Assembly (NCBI GenBank): GCA_018873245.2
Contig: JAEMBT020000009.1
Coordinates: forward strand, 2,084,001 to 2,148,000
DNA from: Archegozetes longisetosus
Taxonomy: Eukaryota > Arthropoda > Arachnida > Sarcoptiformes > Trhypochthoniidae
Direction: 5' to 3'
DNA: 64,000 nucleotides
Part shown: positions 24,054 through 34,492 of the stretch, piece after piece
Numbering within the stretch: position 1 is the stretch's first letter
Layout of the letters: each line of letters opens with the position of its first letter
The notes under the pieces: model-generated
Databases searched by the model: none
Told to the model about the DNA's origin: nothing
What the model saw: the letters and a program-made list of their open reading frames with translations, nothing else
Position numbers and translations under genes: made by a program

Positions 24054-24911
24054 TCAATTTTTATTAAGAGCTTCGATATCGTGAATATTAGCGTCAGTTA
24101 ATTTGAAATTAAATAGATCGATGTCCTCGGTAATGTATTGCTTATGAGTAGACATCGGAATAACAATTACGTTTCGTTGAACTTGATATTTAAGAGCCAC
24201 CTGTGCAGCAGTCACATTATGTTCACTTGCAATAGATACCAATTTTGGGTCTGAAAGCATTTTCTCAGCCCCTGTTGTACCTCCGAGTGGACTATAAGCT
24301 GTCAAAGTGATGTTGTGTTTATTCAAATATTCCAATAATTTCTTTTGGTTATGGTATGGATGGCAGAGAACTTGGTTAGTAACAGGCTTAACAGTAGCTT
24401 TTGCTAAGATGTGATCGATTTGATTTTCATTAAAATTTGAAATACCAATAGACTTAGCTAAGCCCAGTTTATGCACGTCTTCCATTCCAGCCCAAGTCTC
24501 AGTGGAGTCTATCGAACCACCTGGCCCGTGAATCAAATATAAGTCGAGATAAGACAAACCCAAATTGCTCAAAGACTCTTTAATTCCGACAGGGACTCGA
24601 TTTCTGGCATGATAGCTACCTTCCAACTTGCTGACAACATATACTTCTTCGCGTTTGATTTTACCTTCTTTTATGAGATCTGCTAAAGCTCTTCCAACAT
24701 CTTTTTCAGTGCCATAGTTGAGTGAAGTATCGATATGTCTATAACCAGCTTGAATGGCATCACGAACAGCTTGATAAGTACTGGCTCCTGTCTTCCAAGT
24801 ACCTAAACCGACAATTGGAATCTTTGAACCATCGTTTTGTGTGATTGTTGGAGCTTTCTCTGCTCCATAAACACAGACTATTGACAAAAGCAGCACTAAT
24901 AACTTGAACAT
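24054..24911 (-). CDS. aldo-keto reductase with signal peptide
   Basis: NADPH-dependent carbonyl reductase of the AKR superfamily, predicted as a TIM barrel. The start is set at the ATG at 24911 (MFKLLVLLLSIVCVYGAEKA), because the longer frame opens with TTG. This start yields a signal peptide of about 17 residues. Visible motifs: GLGTWKTG near the N-terminus, GYRHIDTSLNYGTE (catalytic Asp and Tyr), VVSKLEG (catalytic Lys), LYLIHGPGG (His), and the C-terminal VIVIPMSTH segment in the cofactor-binding position. Length is 285 aa after an intronless frame, slightly short of the typical 310-325. Most AKRs are cytosolic, so a secreted or ER-lumen form is unusual. A TATA-like element lies about 70 bp upstream. 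Confidence 0.9.
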   Translation of the reverse strand: MFKLLVLLLSIVCVYGAEKAPTITQNDGSKIPIVGLGTWKTGASTYQAVRDAIQAGYRHIDTSLNYGTEKDVGRALADLIKEGKIKREEVYVVSKLEGSYHARNRVPVGIKESLSNLGLSYLDLYLIHGPGGSIDSTETWAGMEDVHKLGLAKSIGISNFNENQIDHILAKATVKPVTNQVLCHPYHNQKKLLEYLNKHNITLTAYSPLGGTTGAEKMLSDPKLVSIASEHNVTAAQVALKYQVQRNVIVIPMSTHKQYITEDIDLFNFKLTDANIHDIEALNKN

Positions 24912-24981
24912 TTCTCTCTCTTCAGAAACAGTCCCAAATAGCAATTAGTATCCTTCGACTCTGCTTCTAAAGCTTTTCAAC

Positions 24982-24988
24982 TTTTATA
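24982..24988 (-). promoter_or_regulatory. TATA box of the aldo-keto reductase gene
   Basis: TATAAAA on the minus strand, about 70 bp before the chosen ATG, a suitable distance for a short 5' UTR. Confidence 0.55.
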
Positions 24989-25828
24989 CTTTTAGATAAC
25001 AATTATATTCTAAAATAGTATCAGGACATGAAAGAACATCAGTGTTTTTCAGTGTTTTATGATAAGAAAATTGTTTTTTGTTTCAAATTTCACATTTCTT
25101 TATATGATTTACATTAAATGGTAGTGAGTCTTGCAATTTCGCAAATCTAAAGTCACAAGCAAGCGATACGCTGAGAATGGAACCAGGTGACTATCTTCAC
25201 TTAGACAAAGTTATCTTCTTCAGTTTAACTCTTAAGCAACAGTAGATTCTAGTTATAAGACTAATATTTTGTGATGTTTGAAGCATAAAAATCAATCATT
25301 TTATGAGTATTGTATTGTGCGCTCGGACTTATATCCGGAGTTAATCACATTATCTAAAACTGATTTTGTTCCAGTCTAACTTCAAAACTATTCCTTAAGC
25401 AGTGTCGAGTTACTATTATTCTAGTTACCAAATACCAAATATTATGAAATCATGTTTCTCACTAACCTTTCAAAACTAAATTACTTCAAATGTTGTGTAG
25501 CAAACTCAGCTTACTTTTCATACTTATGGACGTTTTTACAAATATCAGAAAACACTTCAAACAGAATGAAATGTTCAGTAATTGTATTTGAATTTATTTA
25601 ACAATAATAGTATAAATGTTTATTGTATGCAAATGCGCGCGCTCTAAATGTATAGAAAATAACAATTAATAATTAATATAAATATGCCATCAATTCATGC
25701 TTTAAATAAAGTTTACATAACTAAACAATTATAATAAAAGTATCGAAAATACATTTGAGTACCTGAATAGAAAACAGTCCAAAAGTGAGACTCTGTATGA
25801 GAGCAAAGTGGCAAATCTCAAGAAGACT
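24989..25828. other. intergenic
   Basis: AT-rich DNA between the aldo-keto reductase promoter and the 3' end of the first 14-cysteine gene. Nothing recognised. Confidence 0.45.
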
Positions 25829-27891
25829 TTATTGGACAAAAAGCCACGAGAACATTGTGGCCACATTATACTTTCCGACTCCAGTCTCACTCAAATTGAG
25901 CTTAACTTTAGAACCCTTTGGCGCAATAACTGCCTGACACTCATTCGAAGTAGGAATAAACAGATCTCGAGGACAAGTGAGGTCAGGAACGCTCAAAAAA
26001 GCATTAGTAGTCAAATGTTGAAAGGCTTCGATACCACTTTGACCACACTCTGACTTAATGATAGTCTTGGAACAGTCTTCCCAGTATCGATAACCACAAC
26101 AAATACCTAGAGCAGTATCATCAGCTTCTTTGACCTTATTGGACGATATCTTATTAAGTGTTCCTAAATATCTATTATTACAGTCTTCTTTCATTGTTTT
26201 CTGACTGAACACTTTCTCGTGGAGGCATGGAGAACTTTTCAAGAATTCTATCATTTTCAAATTATGTAATTTCTGTTTAGTAATCAGCTCTCTATTTTTC
26301 TGTTCCATATTGCTGTTAATTGGGCTTCAATTTTACGCTTCAGAGTATAAGACAGTATTGAATAAATTGCTTTTCAACTTCTAGTATACATGTATTGTAG
26401 ACCCTGTACTTTTCGGGTTTAATTTTCACGCCAATTCGGGCCTTATCAGGTTTAACCAGAAAATTGGCTATCAATTTGATGTTGATAAATTCTCAAAATT
26501 GACATGTACTAATTTTCATATCCTCTATATCTCCTTTGAAATACAAAATCTCATACATATTTAAGTTTTCATTAGTTAATGATCAGCGGTGATCTTTGAA
26601 CATTTCTAAACTTCAAGAACGATCTCTCGGCATCCAAACTACCAGATGGCAAACATAAGAGTTGTTTTGCGTAAAACAAGAGCAATGAATATAATCTTTC
26701 GAAAGACTGCTTTGGGGTTTCGGGTTAAACCCGACAAGTATAGGGTCTAATTTACAGGGTCTAATTTATTGTTTTGAATTTTGCCCTACAACAATATTGA
26801 ACGGATTTTTGAGTAAATAAATACTCCTTTTTCGATACATACTTTCTCTTTCTGGTCCCTTCTTACAAAATTTGTCTGCCTGTCCCTGTATTTGATCGAT
26901 AATAAGTCCGAAAACTTCTCGGTGAAGAGCTGTTCCGCACTTTTTGAAATAACCTTTGAGGCAACCCATAAATTGGTTATTAATAGCACTGAAAATTCAC
27001 GAAACAAACCAGAAAATCACGATGAAATTTTGGCAAATATTTCAATATGAAAGAAAATTCAGCTGAACCATGGAAGAAGGCCTCAATTGTAAACTCGCTC
27101 ACAAATAATACTTTATAAGTTTGTGTTTAGATTAGATCTGTTCGTGTCTGACTCTGCTCACCGACAGCTTAGCAACTGAAAAGATGTCTCTATTAGTAAT
27201 CAAACCTAACCTAACACAATAAAACTATTGAAATCGAGATAAATGGAGTGTTTGACGAATTTTATAAAAATGACTTGTCGGTGAAGAGGGTGCAACCCGA
27301 TCTGCTCTTACTACTATAACCTAACTTTTACTTAACTGGGACATGAGCGCGATATGCAACAGAACAGGCCGTCATCCATAGTAAAGCCAAAAATTCAAAT
27401 CAATAGAAATTTCTAACATTAATTTGAAAATCCATAAAACAAATAGAGAACTTGAGAAAACAAGTAGAAGAGTTGAATACCTGCACAACTTATCTAATCC
27501 TTGAGAAGTAGCAATAATAGCAGTTGGATTGTCATTCTTTCCTAATGCCGATAATGAATCTAAACATTTTTCAGCATCTTTCAAATGACAACTAGGTCCT
27601 CCACCATTCTTTTTGCGATTACGATTTCGACGTTTCTGGGCATCAGCCACACAACAGACAATCAATAAAATAGCGAAAATTGCTGAAAAAATGTATAATA
27701 TTAAAATGGGAAACATATAAAAAACAAATTAGCAGAAAAGTTATCAAAAACTTAGTGCAGTAATCAATAAAATACAAGCAAAATGTTTCCATAGCCTAAC
27801 CTAACTAAATGTTACTATGAATAGAGAAAATATATTATTTATGAATAATTACGATAATAATGATAATAATAGTCTTACTTGAGAGCCTCAT
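25829..27891 (-). CDS. secreted 14-cysteine protein, copy A, four exons
   Basis: Unknown function. Model: exon 1 27879-27891 (13 nt), exon 2 27481-27682, exon 3 26843-26988, exon 4 25829-26247. All junctions are GT-AG and in phase, giving about 259 aa. Exon 1 plus exon 2 start MRLSTIFAILLIVCCVADAQ, a clean signal peptide; the alternative is an unspliced ATG at 27716 (MFPILILYIF). The mature part has 14 cysteines, including CHLKDAEKC, GCLKGYFKKC, an ICCGYRYWEDC block and CPRDLF. Copy B at 28760-32529 has all 14 in the same order and an exon of exactly the same length (146 nt). The spacing suggests a disulfide-rich, mostly helical extracellular domain, perhaps related to uncharacterised haemolymph or DUF families; no name is justified. 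Intron 3 holds a MITE. Confidence 0.8.
26400..26747 (+). mobile_element. MITE, 348 bp, inside an intron of 14-cysteine gene A
   Basis: Ends are inverted: GACCCTGTACTTTTCGGG at the left and the near-complement of it at the right (GACCCTATACTTGTCGGG when read inward), 16 of 18 matching. It is flanked by TA on both sides (26398-26399 and 26748-26749), as expected for a Tc1/mariner-type element. It has no coding capacity, and a decayed relative lies at 19025-19440. Short runs of GGGTTTAA and TTAAACCC add internal symmetry. Confidence 0.8.
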
Positions 27892-27917
27892 GATCGTCAG
27901 AGAATGTTATGTTGGAG

Positions 27918-27957
27918 ACGTATTCTTGCCGTATTCTTGCCGTATTCTTGCCGTATA
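27918..27957 (+). repeat. 12-bp tandem repeat, three copies
   Basis: GTATTCTTGCC units in the promoter region just upstream of 14-cysteine gene A. Confidence 0.85.
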
Positions 27958-27995
27958 AGACTCAACAACAACTATGATTTAGTGACACTGTTTAC

Positions 27996-28003
27996 TATTT
28001 ATA
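27996..28003 (-). promoter_or_regulatory. TATA box of 14-cysteine gene A
   Basis: TATAAATA on the minus strand about 105 bp before the ATG of the 13-nt first exon. It supports that start over the unspliced internal ATG. Confidence 0.5.
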
Positions 28004-28759
28004 ACCAAACCATACTGAAAGAAACAGGCAAAATTTCCCCTCAATCTAACAACTAATCCATTACCATGTTATTGAGTAGTTTTCTTTTTTGTTGATGCAT
28101 TAGTTGTTCTAAACTGGATAACAGTTTCTCACTATTCACTCATTAATTTCTAAAGATTGAGCTCAAGTCTAACCGAGAGTGATTTGTCAGTCAAGGACTC
28201 GATCTAGGCTTAAAACTATTGTCTAATTTTCTTATTACGTATGCTTATCGACCACTTCAAACCAGTATCCATGAACTGCTTTACTCTTAAATATTTTCCC
28301 AAATCCTTCAATTATTCTGAACAATAACTCATACTTATGTTATCGTTACTTAAGCCATAAGTTATGACTTAAGCCTAACTTTCGTGCCTACGAAATTGGG
28401 ATTTTTCTAACTTCTTATCGATTTAAGAAGTTTTAAGAAGTTTTAAAAAGTTATAAAAAGTTTTCTTTCTTACCTGTTAACACACTTTAAGCTGAAGAGA
28501 AGTGTACGTTCTTAATAGCTGTTGACGTTTCACTATTAACTTAATAATTATTTAGAATATTTTCCATTGTTATGTCATGTTTACGTTTACACTTGATGCA
28601 ACTCTCAATTGAGATAACTTCTTAACAATAATCTTCATCGTTTTTTGTTCGTTTATTATGTCATCAGTTACAGTCTAATTTATGTGTTTACAAACTTTCT
28701 CATTTATTATTTAAGCAATATGTTATTCATAAATCTTTTCAATACAATAATCAAGCTTA
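28004..28759. other. intergenic between the two 14-cysteine genes
   Basis: AT-rich spacer with a short tandem array of TTTTAAGAAG-like units at 28425-28463. No gene seen. Confidence 0.5.
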
Positions 28760-31700
28760 TTATTCTTCAAATTGTATTAAAAACGAGAATAGATTCAAAA
28801 AATTCATTTTACCCATATCTTCAATATCTTTACCACTAATTCTATCAGAATCTAAACGATCAAACTTTTTACAATAATCAGACGATGGGGTGTAATACTC
28901 TTGAGGACAAATTACATAGGGCAAATCAGCGAATCCTCTATGAACTAGATGCTTGAAAGCGTCAACTCCATTATCTCCACATTTGTCCCCTATGGTTTCG
29001 AGAGCACATTGTTGCCATCGCCAAAATCCACAGCAAGTAGTGTCGATTCGAGTGTCAACTGATAGTGTATGATTAGTTGATGTTGATTTGACTAATAGTG
29101 CGTAGTATGGCTTGTTGCATTTTTGTTTAAATGATTTTTGTGATAATATATTAGAGTGAATACATGGTGTGTTTGCTAGAATCTCTGTTAAGTCAAATAT
29201 GATTTGTAATTAGTACAATTTACTTTTAATCATGTCTATTTTACTCATAATTAATTCATCTTCAATTTGATCCTTGTTCAAATCTAGTTTCATGTTTTTG
29301 GTTAGCTACTAGTTATTAGACTAAACCTTATGTGATAGCAATTATTTTTAAAATTATAGCTTTCAATCAGTTAACCAAATAATAAAATGATACTAATTGT
29401 ATGGCTATTGATAATTAGTTTAATTCTACCTAATATTAATAGTATCTACTCGATAGTTCAAAAGTACTATGATATGCAAAACAGGGGCTTCAAAAATTAG
29501 ACCATTTGTGTAGTAGGGAGGGATCCGGGATTCGGGATTCGGGATTCGGGATTCGGGATCCCTAAAAATAAAAATTTGCCCTTCTCGAAAAACAAATTTC
29601 TGGGAAATCACAAAAACATTTTAAAAAACAAAAATAATGGCAATTTAAACGAAAAGATGTTTATACGTGCTGACGTAACTAATGTTAATTCAATAGAAGA
29701 CCTTAACAACTTGGCAAATTATGACTAAGTAGAAACTTGTTATTAATGACTTTACAAAGCTATTTGTTGTGAAACATTTTTTTGAAACCTTATTCATTAG
29801 AAAATGGCATTTCGAGATGCCGGCAAGTGAAATTCACTCTTGTCAGGTAGACTTTTTGCCAGGACCTTGTACATTCTCATCATCATTATTATCGATTAAT
29901 TATTCACTTTGAAGGATCTAAAATTCGACTATTATTAAATTATACAGTATTATTAAATTATACAGTATTATTATTATATTGTAAACTTTAAATAAAGCTC
30001 ATTTGTCTAGTGATAAGTAATCAAAATTGAAGCAAACGTAGGCTTGAGTATAAAGCTTTCAATACTTATGATATTGTAGAGAAAAGGCTCAAAGTTTTAC
30101 AATTAATCTTCTTAAATACCATTAAGAAATTGGTACAAAACGTAAATAGATAGGAACCGATGGCTTAATAATAACACCAGTGGGACAACGAAATTCTAGT
30201 GGATCGCAAGTTTGTTCACAAAATTCAACTCTAAATTTGCTTAAAATCATAGATATTATTAGCATAGCTTCAAGTTTAGCAAAATCAACACCAATACAAG
30301 TACGCGGCCCTAAACCGAAACTCAGAAAAGCTAATGGATTCATAAGAGCCTTATTTTCGGGTGAAAATCTTTCGGGGTCGAAGTCGTAGGGGTTCGGCCA
30401 TAGGTTCGGGTTATGTTGTATTTGCCAAACCGGCACTTGAACTGCAGTCCCTTTTTCTATGAATAGATCACTGATAACAATGTCTTGAGATGCGATTCGC
30501 GTAACAAATCCGACAACAGGTGGACATAAACGCAACGATTCATACCATACCATATCTAGATATTGACATTTATAGCCTTTAGAAAGTATTTCTGATCTCA
30601 ATTTCTCTTGAATTGATTGATGTTTTGCTAATAAGTAGAGAGTGAATGTTAGAGCTGTTGATGTCGTTTCGAAGCCCGCGATAAGAATTATTACCGCATT
30701 TCCTATTAACTCGTTTTTAGTTATTTTTTGCTCAGAATAACAGTTCAGTAGAGAGTTAAGTAAATTGTTTTTATTTAGTTTCTCATCGGTTTTTATCGCA
30801 AGTTTTCTCTCAAATTCAGTTATCCTTTTATTCAAATGCCTGACAATCATATCAGTCATACGACCAGCAGTTAAGTAGTTGTTTATCAACTTAAATATTG
30901 GCCTTAAGAACGGAAAAAATAGGGCCAAATCGACAACTGGATTCATAGCATAGTTTAGATACTCGTTGACTGCTATCAGTAGCTTATCATTAGTTTGTTG
31001 AGTTTCATTCAAACTTAAGGCACTTTTACAGATCACATCTAAAGTGATTGACTGGATGCGATCTTCGATGTGAATGATCGGTGTTTTAGAGTCTTGTTGC
31101 TCGACAAACTTAATGAAAGTATTGATACAACTGGTGACGATTTCGGTTATTTCTTTAGACATAACTTTGTGGTGGCTAAACGTTGGTGTAATTACTTTTC
31201 GAACATGTCTCCAACGATCACCTCTCAAGAAAACTATTGAATCGACAAAAGGTTTTGCTTCTATAAAATTTGGTGGTCTATCGCGAAAGTTTTCACCGCT
31301 ATTTGTTATGAAGATTTTTTTATTAGATCCAAATCATTGATCACTAGGAAAGGCGTATCGCCTAAAAAGTAGCCAAAGATATTTCCATAACTTTCGATCC
31401 ATTTATCAATTATTAGATTTGGATTACTTAGTTTTCTTAGTTGGTATAAATTTCCAGATATTAACGCAGGTTTTGGACCATGAATTCCTCTTCTTTGGAA
31501 CGTTTGATGTGTTTGTATGCGATTTCGATACCATAGGTAACATTTGATTAATATACAAGTCACAAAGAATAATACTACCTCTAAAAACATTTTAGAGTTT
31601 ATGAATTATACGAAAGTTTTCCGCAAGTTTAGCTCACAGGTAAGCAAAATATCTATCAAATGCATCGTAAATTGAGTATTAGAACCCATGAGAAATATCA

Positions 31701-32529
31701 AACCTAATATGTAATTATTTTGATTGATTATGATTTTGAAGGATAAGTAACGTTAATAGGAAACTTGTTGAACTAGATTTTCCTTCTAATGAGTAGCATT
31801 TATTACTTCATATTTTGGTCTCTGTTTCTTATAATTTGTTGGCAGAACTAAACTCAATTAAAGTCAATTAATCGATAATTAGACGCTTTCAGCACTCGAT
31901 TCAAGGATTGTTTCAATAGTAAATACTTATATTTCTACATAAATGTTATATTTGTTAATAAGAAATTTCAACAAAAGTTTAATAAGAATTTATCTTATTT
32001 TGATGAAAGCAAAAGTGAGACAAGCTTTTAATATAATGAAAATATTTCCATTCCTACCTGTCCTGAAAGGTGATGGTTGACATAGTTGCCTAACATTAAC
32101 CATGAACTGATCAGTGAATACTTTTGTTAATTCTCGATACAAAGGTGTACCACATTTCGACATATAATTAATAATACAATTTACGAAGTCTTCTTCAACC
32201 ACACTTTTCAATAGACAATGTTTTTATTTAGCATTTAATTCACTTATCATTAATTGATTAGTGATTAAAATGATTAAACGTTTGTCAATTACTAACCGAC
32301 AAAGTTTGTTGAAACCCTCTTCTGTTGCTATTATTGATGTTGGATTTGGTTGTTTACCCAATCTGCTGACGTTATCAATACATTTTTCAACATTTTTTAT
32401 ATGACAAATATGTCTATTTCGATGACTGACCACTGGTTGACTGCTGTTAGTACTTTTTTGATTAGCTTTACTTGCATTTAGAGTAAAAATAAATGCATAA
32501 AAATAGATGAAAATAGCATAAAAGTTCAT
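28760..32529 (-). CDS. secreted 14-cysteine protein, copy B, with nested P450
   Basis: Paralogue of copy A. Exons: 32297-32529, 32058-32203 (146 nt, as in copy A) and 28760-29184, all GT-AG and phase-consistent, giving about 267 aa. It starts MNFYAIFIYFYAFIFTLNAS, a signal peptide. The 14 cysteines match copy A in order: CHIKNVEKC, a YMSKCGTPLYREL segment, TPCIHSN, TTCCGFWRWQQC, DKCGDNGVDAFKHL and VICPQEYY. Its intron 2 (29185-32057, 2.9 kb) contains the whole P450 gene on the same strand. Because the last exon lies beyond the P450, the model rests on three things: matching phase (G|AG), the same distance from junction to cysteine as in copy A (ILANTPC versus FLKSSPC), and absence of any other last exon nearby. 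Confidence 0.75.
29522..29560 (+). repeat. 7-bp tandem repeat GGGATTC, about five copies
   Basis: GGGATTC repeated head to tail, bounded by GGATCC on each side, within intron 2 of 14-cysteine gene B. Confidence 0.9.
30122..31590 (-). CDS. cytochrome P450 (CYP3-clan-like), one frame break
   Basis: Haem-thiolate monooxygenase of the ER membrane, probably in xenobiotic or lipid metabolism. The ATG at 31590 begins a hydrophobic anchor (MFLEVVLFFVTCILIKCYLW). In order: a proline-containing hinge, helix C WRHVRKVITPTFS, helix I AGFETTST (oxygen activation), ESLR (ExxR), PERF, and the haem loop FGLGPRTCIG with the cysteine ligand. Length is about 489 aa, full size. As written, the frame stops after residue 94 (IKKSS); adding one A in the A7 run (T7 at 31315-31321) restores a conserved helix-B stretch (GENFRDRP). 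Otherwise there are no introns, unusual for animal P450s, and the gene sits whole inside an intron of the 14-cysteine gene B. The clan call is by eye. Confidence 0.85.
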
Positions 32530-32587
32530 TTTGATTACTTCTAATATCGGTTTTGATGAACCAAGCTCTAAAGCTTACGACTTTCTA

Positions 32588-32597
32588 TTTATATATA
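32588..32597 (-). promoter_or_regulatory. TATA box of 14-cysteine gene B
   Basis: TATATAAA on the minus strand, about 60 bp before the ATG at 32529. Confidence 0.55.
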
Positions 32598-32601
32598 AAA
32601 G

Positions 32602-32637
32602 TTGAATTAAAGTTAAATTAAAGTTAAATTAAAGTTG
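32602..32637 (+). repeat. 11-bp tandem repeat
   Basis: Three copies of an AAATTAAAGTT-like unit just upstream of the TATA box of gene B. Confidence 0.8.
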
Positions 32638-33798
32638 GTAATTAAGTGACTCATACATTTGATTATAATATTCAAATCATATTTATTGTATTGATTGACG
32701 TAAACAAGAAATTATTATTGTTTCCTGTGCAACTATTCTTTTGTGTCTCTTCTTTTCAAGGCTAACTATTCATTTAATTGATTGCATTTTGCCTAATTGA
32801 TAGGTTTTTAAAGTTGAGTTTACAGTAAGACTTAATGAGATTAGATACACTTGTTTTATATAAAAACTTCTATTTTAAACCATCAATACTTATGACAAAA
32901 CTCATTGAGTACTATACAAATAAATTAAATTATAGTCTGAGAGTTATCCTAAATATGAAATACGTTTAAATATATGAATTTGAATGTGTAAAAACGATAT
33001 ACATATAAGTGTTTCCATTGTTTAGAAAAGGGTTGAGTAAGGGATTAGTTGTGAGTCAATTAGTTGAGTTTAAGCCATCATTTGTGATCACACTTTTTCC
33101 GTTGGTCTTCCAATAGTGATATCTGTTCTAAAATAATTCATAAAAAGATGACAAAACTTTGAAAAATTCAAATCTCAATAATGACAATAAAATAAACAAA
33201 AACTATTATAGAAGTTACTAAAATGGTTTATAATTACTTTTAACGTATTGTTTAGATTCAATTTGAGGCGTTAGAAAATATATGTTTGAGTTTTGTTGTT
33301 GAATAAACACACGCTATTTATAAATAGAAAGTTAAATATTAATTCAAACTACAGATCAATATTAGTGAATAGTTACCGAATTTTTATTAATAGTATTTAG
33401 TTCGTATTCCAATACTTTATACTCTTTTATCTATAGATTAATCAAATTAACTTATATTAGTTCTTATTTTCAATTCATGTAGTCGTATGTTTTAATTATA
33501 TAAACCTTTGCCTCCAATTTGTCCATTCATTTATCACTTCTATCCGATTTAGTTGTTATTCAATTATATTTTTATATTATATTATATCAATACAGTCAAA
33601 TTTCAAGTTTATAAATTGTTGTAGTTGCTGCTCATTCATTCATTACGTCTTCAATTCATGTTTTGTCAAGTTTTCTCTTACTTGAAAACATTTTTGCAAG
33701 TTTAGCTACTCCAAGTTATTTACTTCTAATTAAGTTAAGCCTTAATACTGAATATAAATATGAATTAAAGTGATACCAATATCGAAATCAGTCATGCA

Positions 33799-33839
33799 CA
33801 ACTATCGAGTTTTGTCTTAGACGCTCGATAGTTGCGCGA
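33799..33839 (+). repeat. 11-bp inverted repeat (hairpin)
   Basis: CAACTATCGAG and its exact complement CTCGATAGTTG are separated by about 15 nt, in a GC-richer patch (ends in GCGCGAG). Could be part of an unrecognised mobile element. Confidence 0.7.
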
Positions 33840-34192
33840 GTCTTTACGCCCTAACTACAGGCCTGGGGCTGCACTCTGCAAACTTTACAAAATTACTAAT
33901 ATTGCAAAAGTGCACGATACGAATCAATGATTTCGTTCGTTCAATCAATCAGTTCATTTGCAATCAACTGTTTGCAATCGTTCGAGAATTTCACCCTAAG
34001 CTCTACAAAATTAGCTCACTTTTGCGCCTACGACACCAATCTGGTCTCTCAGAGTTGGAGACTTAAGTTTGTCAACTTTCTCGTTGTATTACTTTCAAAA
34101 TAAAACGATTCAAATGATTCAGATCAATCAATTATTTAAGTTAGTTTGACAAAATATCTAACATTTTCAACACACTTTACTTATGAAGTAGG

Positions 34193-34242
34193 TATGACAC
34201 ATGACTCGGTCTCCGAGCGTGAGTGAGCACCTAGCGTGTCAT
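34193..34242 (+). repeat. nested inverted repeat
   Basis: ATGACAC/GTGTCAT form the outer arms and CTCGG/CCGAG an inner hairpin. GC-richer than the flanks; function unknown. Confidence 0.5.
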
Positions 34243-34492
34243 CACTGATCTAAGTCTGAAAAGACCAATAAAGTGTGAAGAATGACTGAGTAACGAAAAT
34301 ATAGAGAACATATTTGAGATTAATCCTGTTTAAAAAGAAATTGATATGAGTTATACAAAATGTTATATAAAAATCGTTAATACTATAATTAAAGTTTAAA
34401 ATAATCAGAAAGAAATGAAAAATACAATGTTTTTATATAAATAATACATAAATAGGAACTAATTAGACAGAAAAGATAACTATTTCTCTCCT

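Larger units (their letters stand above)
32638..34492. other. intergenic with two hairpin-forming inverted repeats
   Basis: Mostly AT-rich. Between 33799 and 34242 the base composition rises and two inverted repeats occur (described separately). No ORF of interest. Confidence 0.5.

Noticed and set aside
25808..26053. 81-codon plus-strand frame
   Set aside because: Shadow of the last exon of 14-cysteine gene A.
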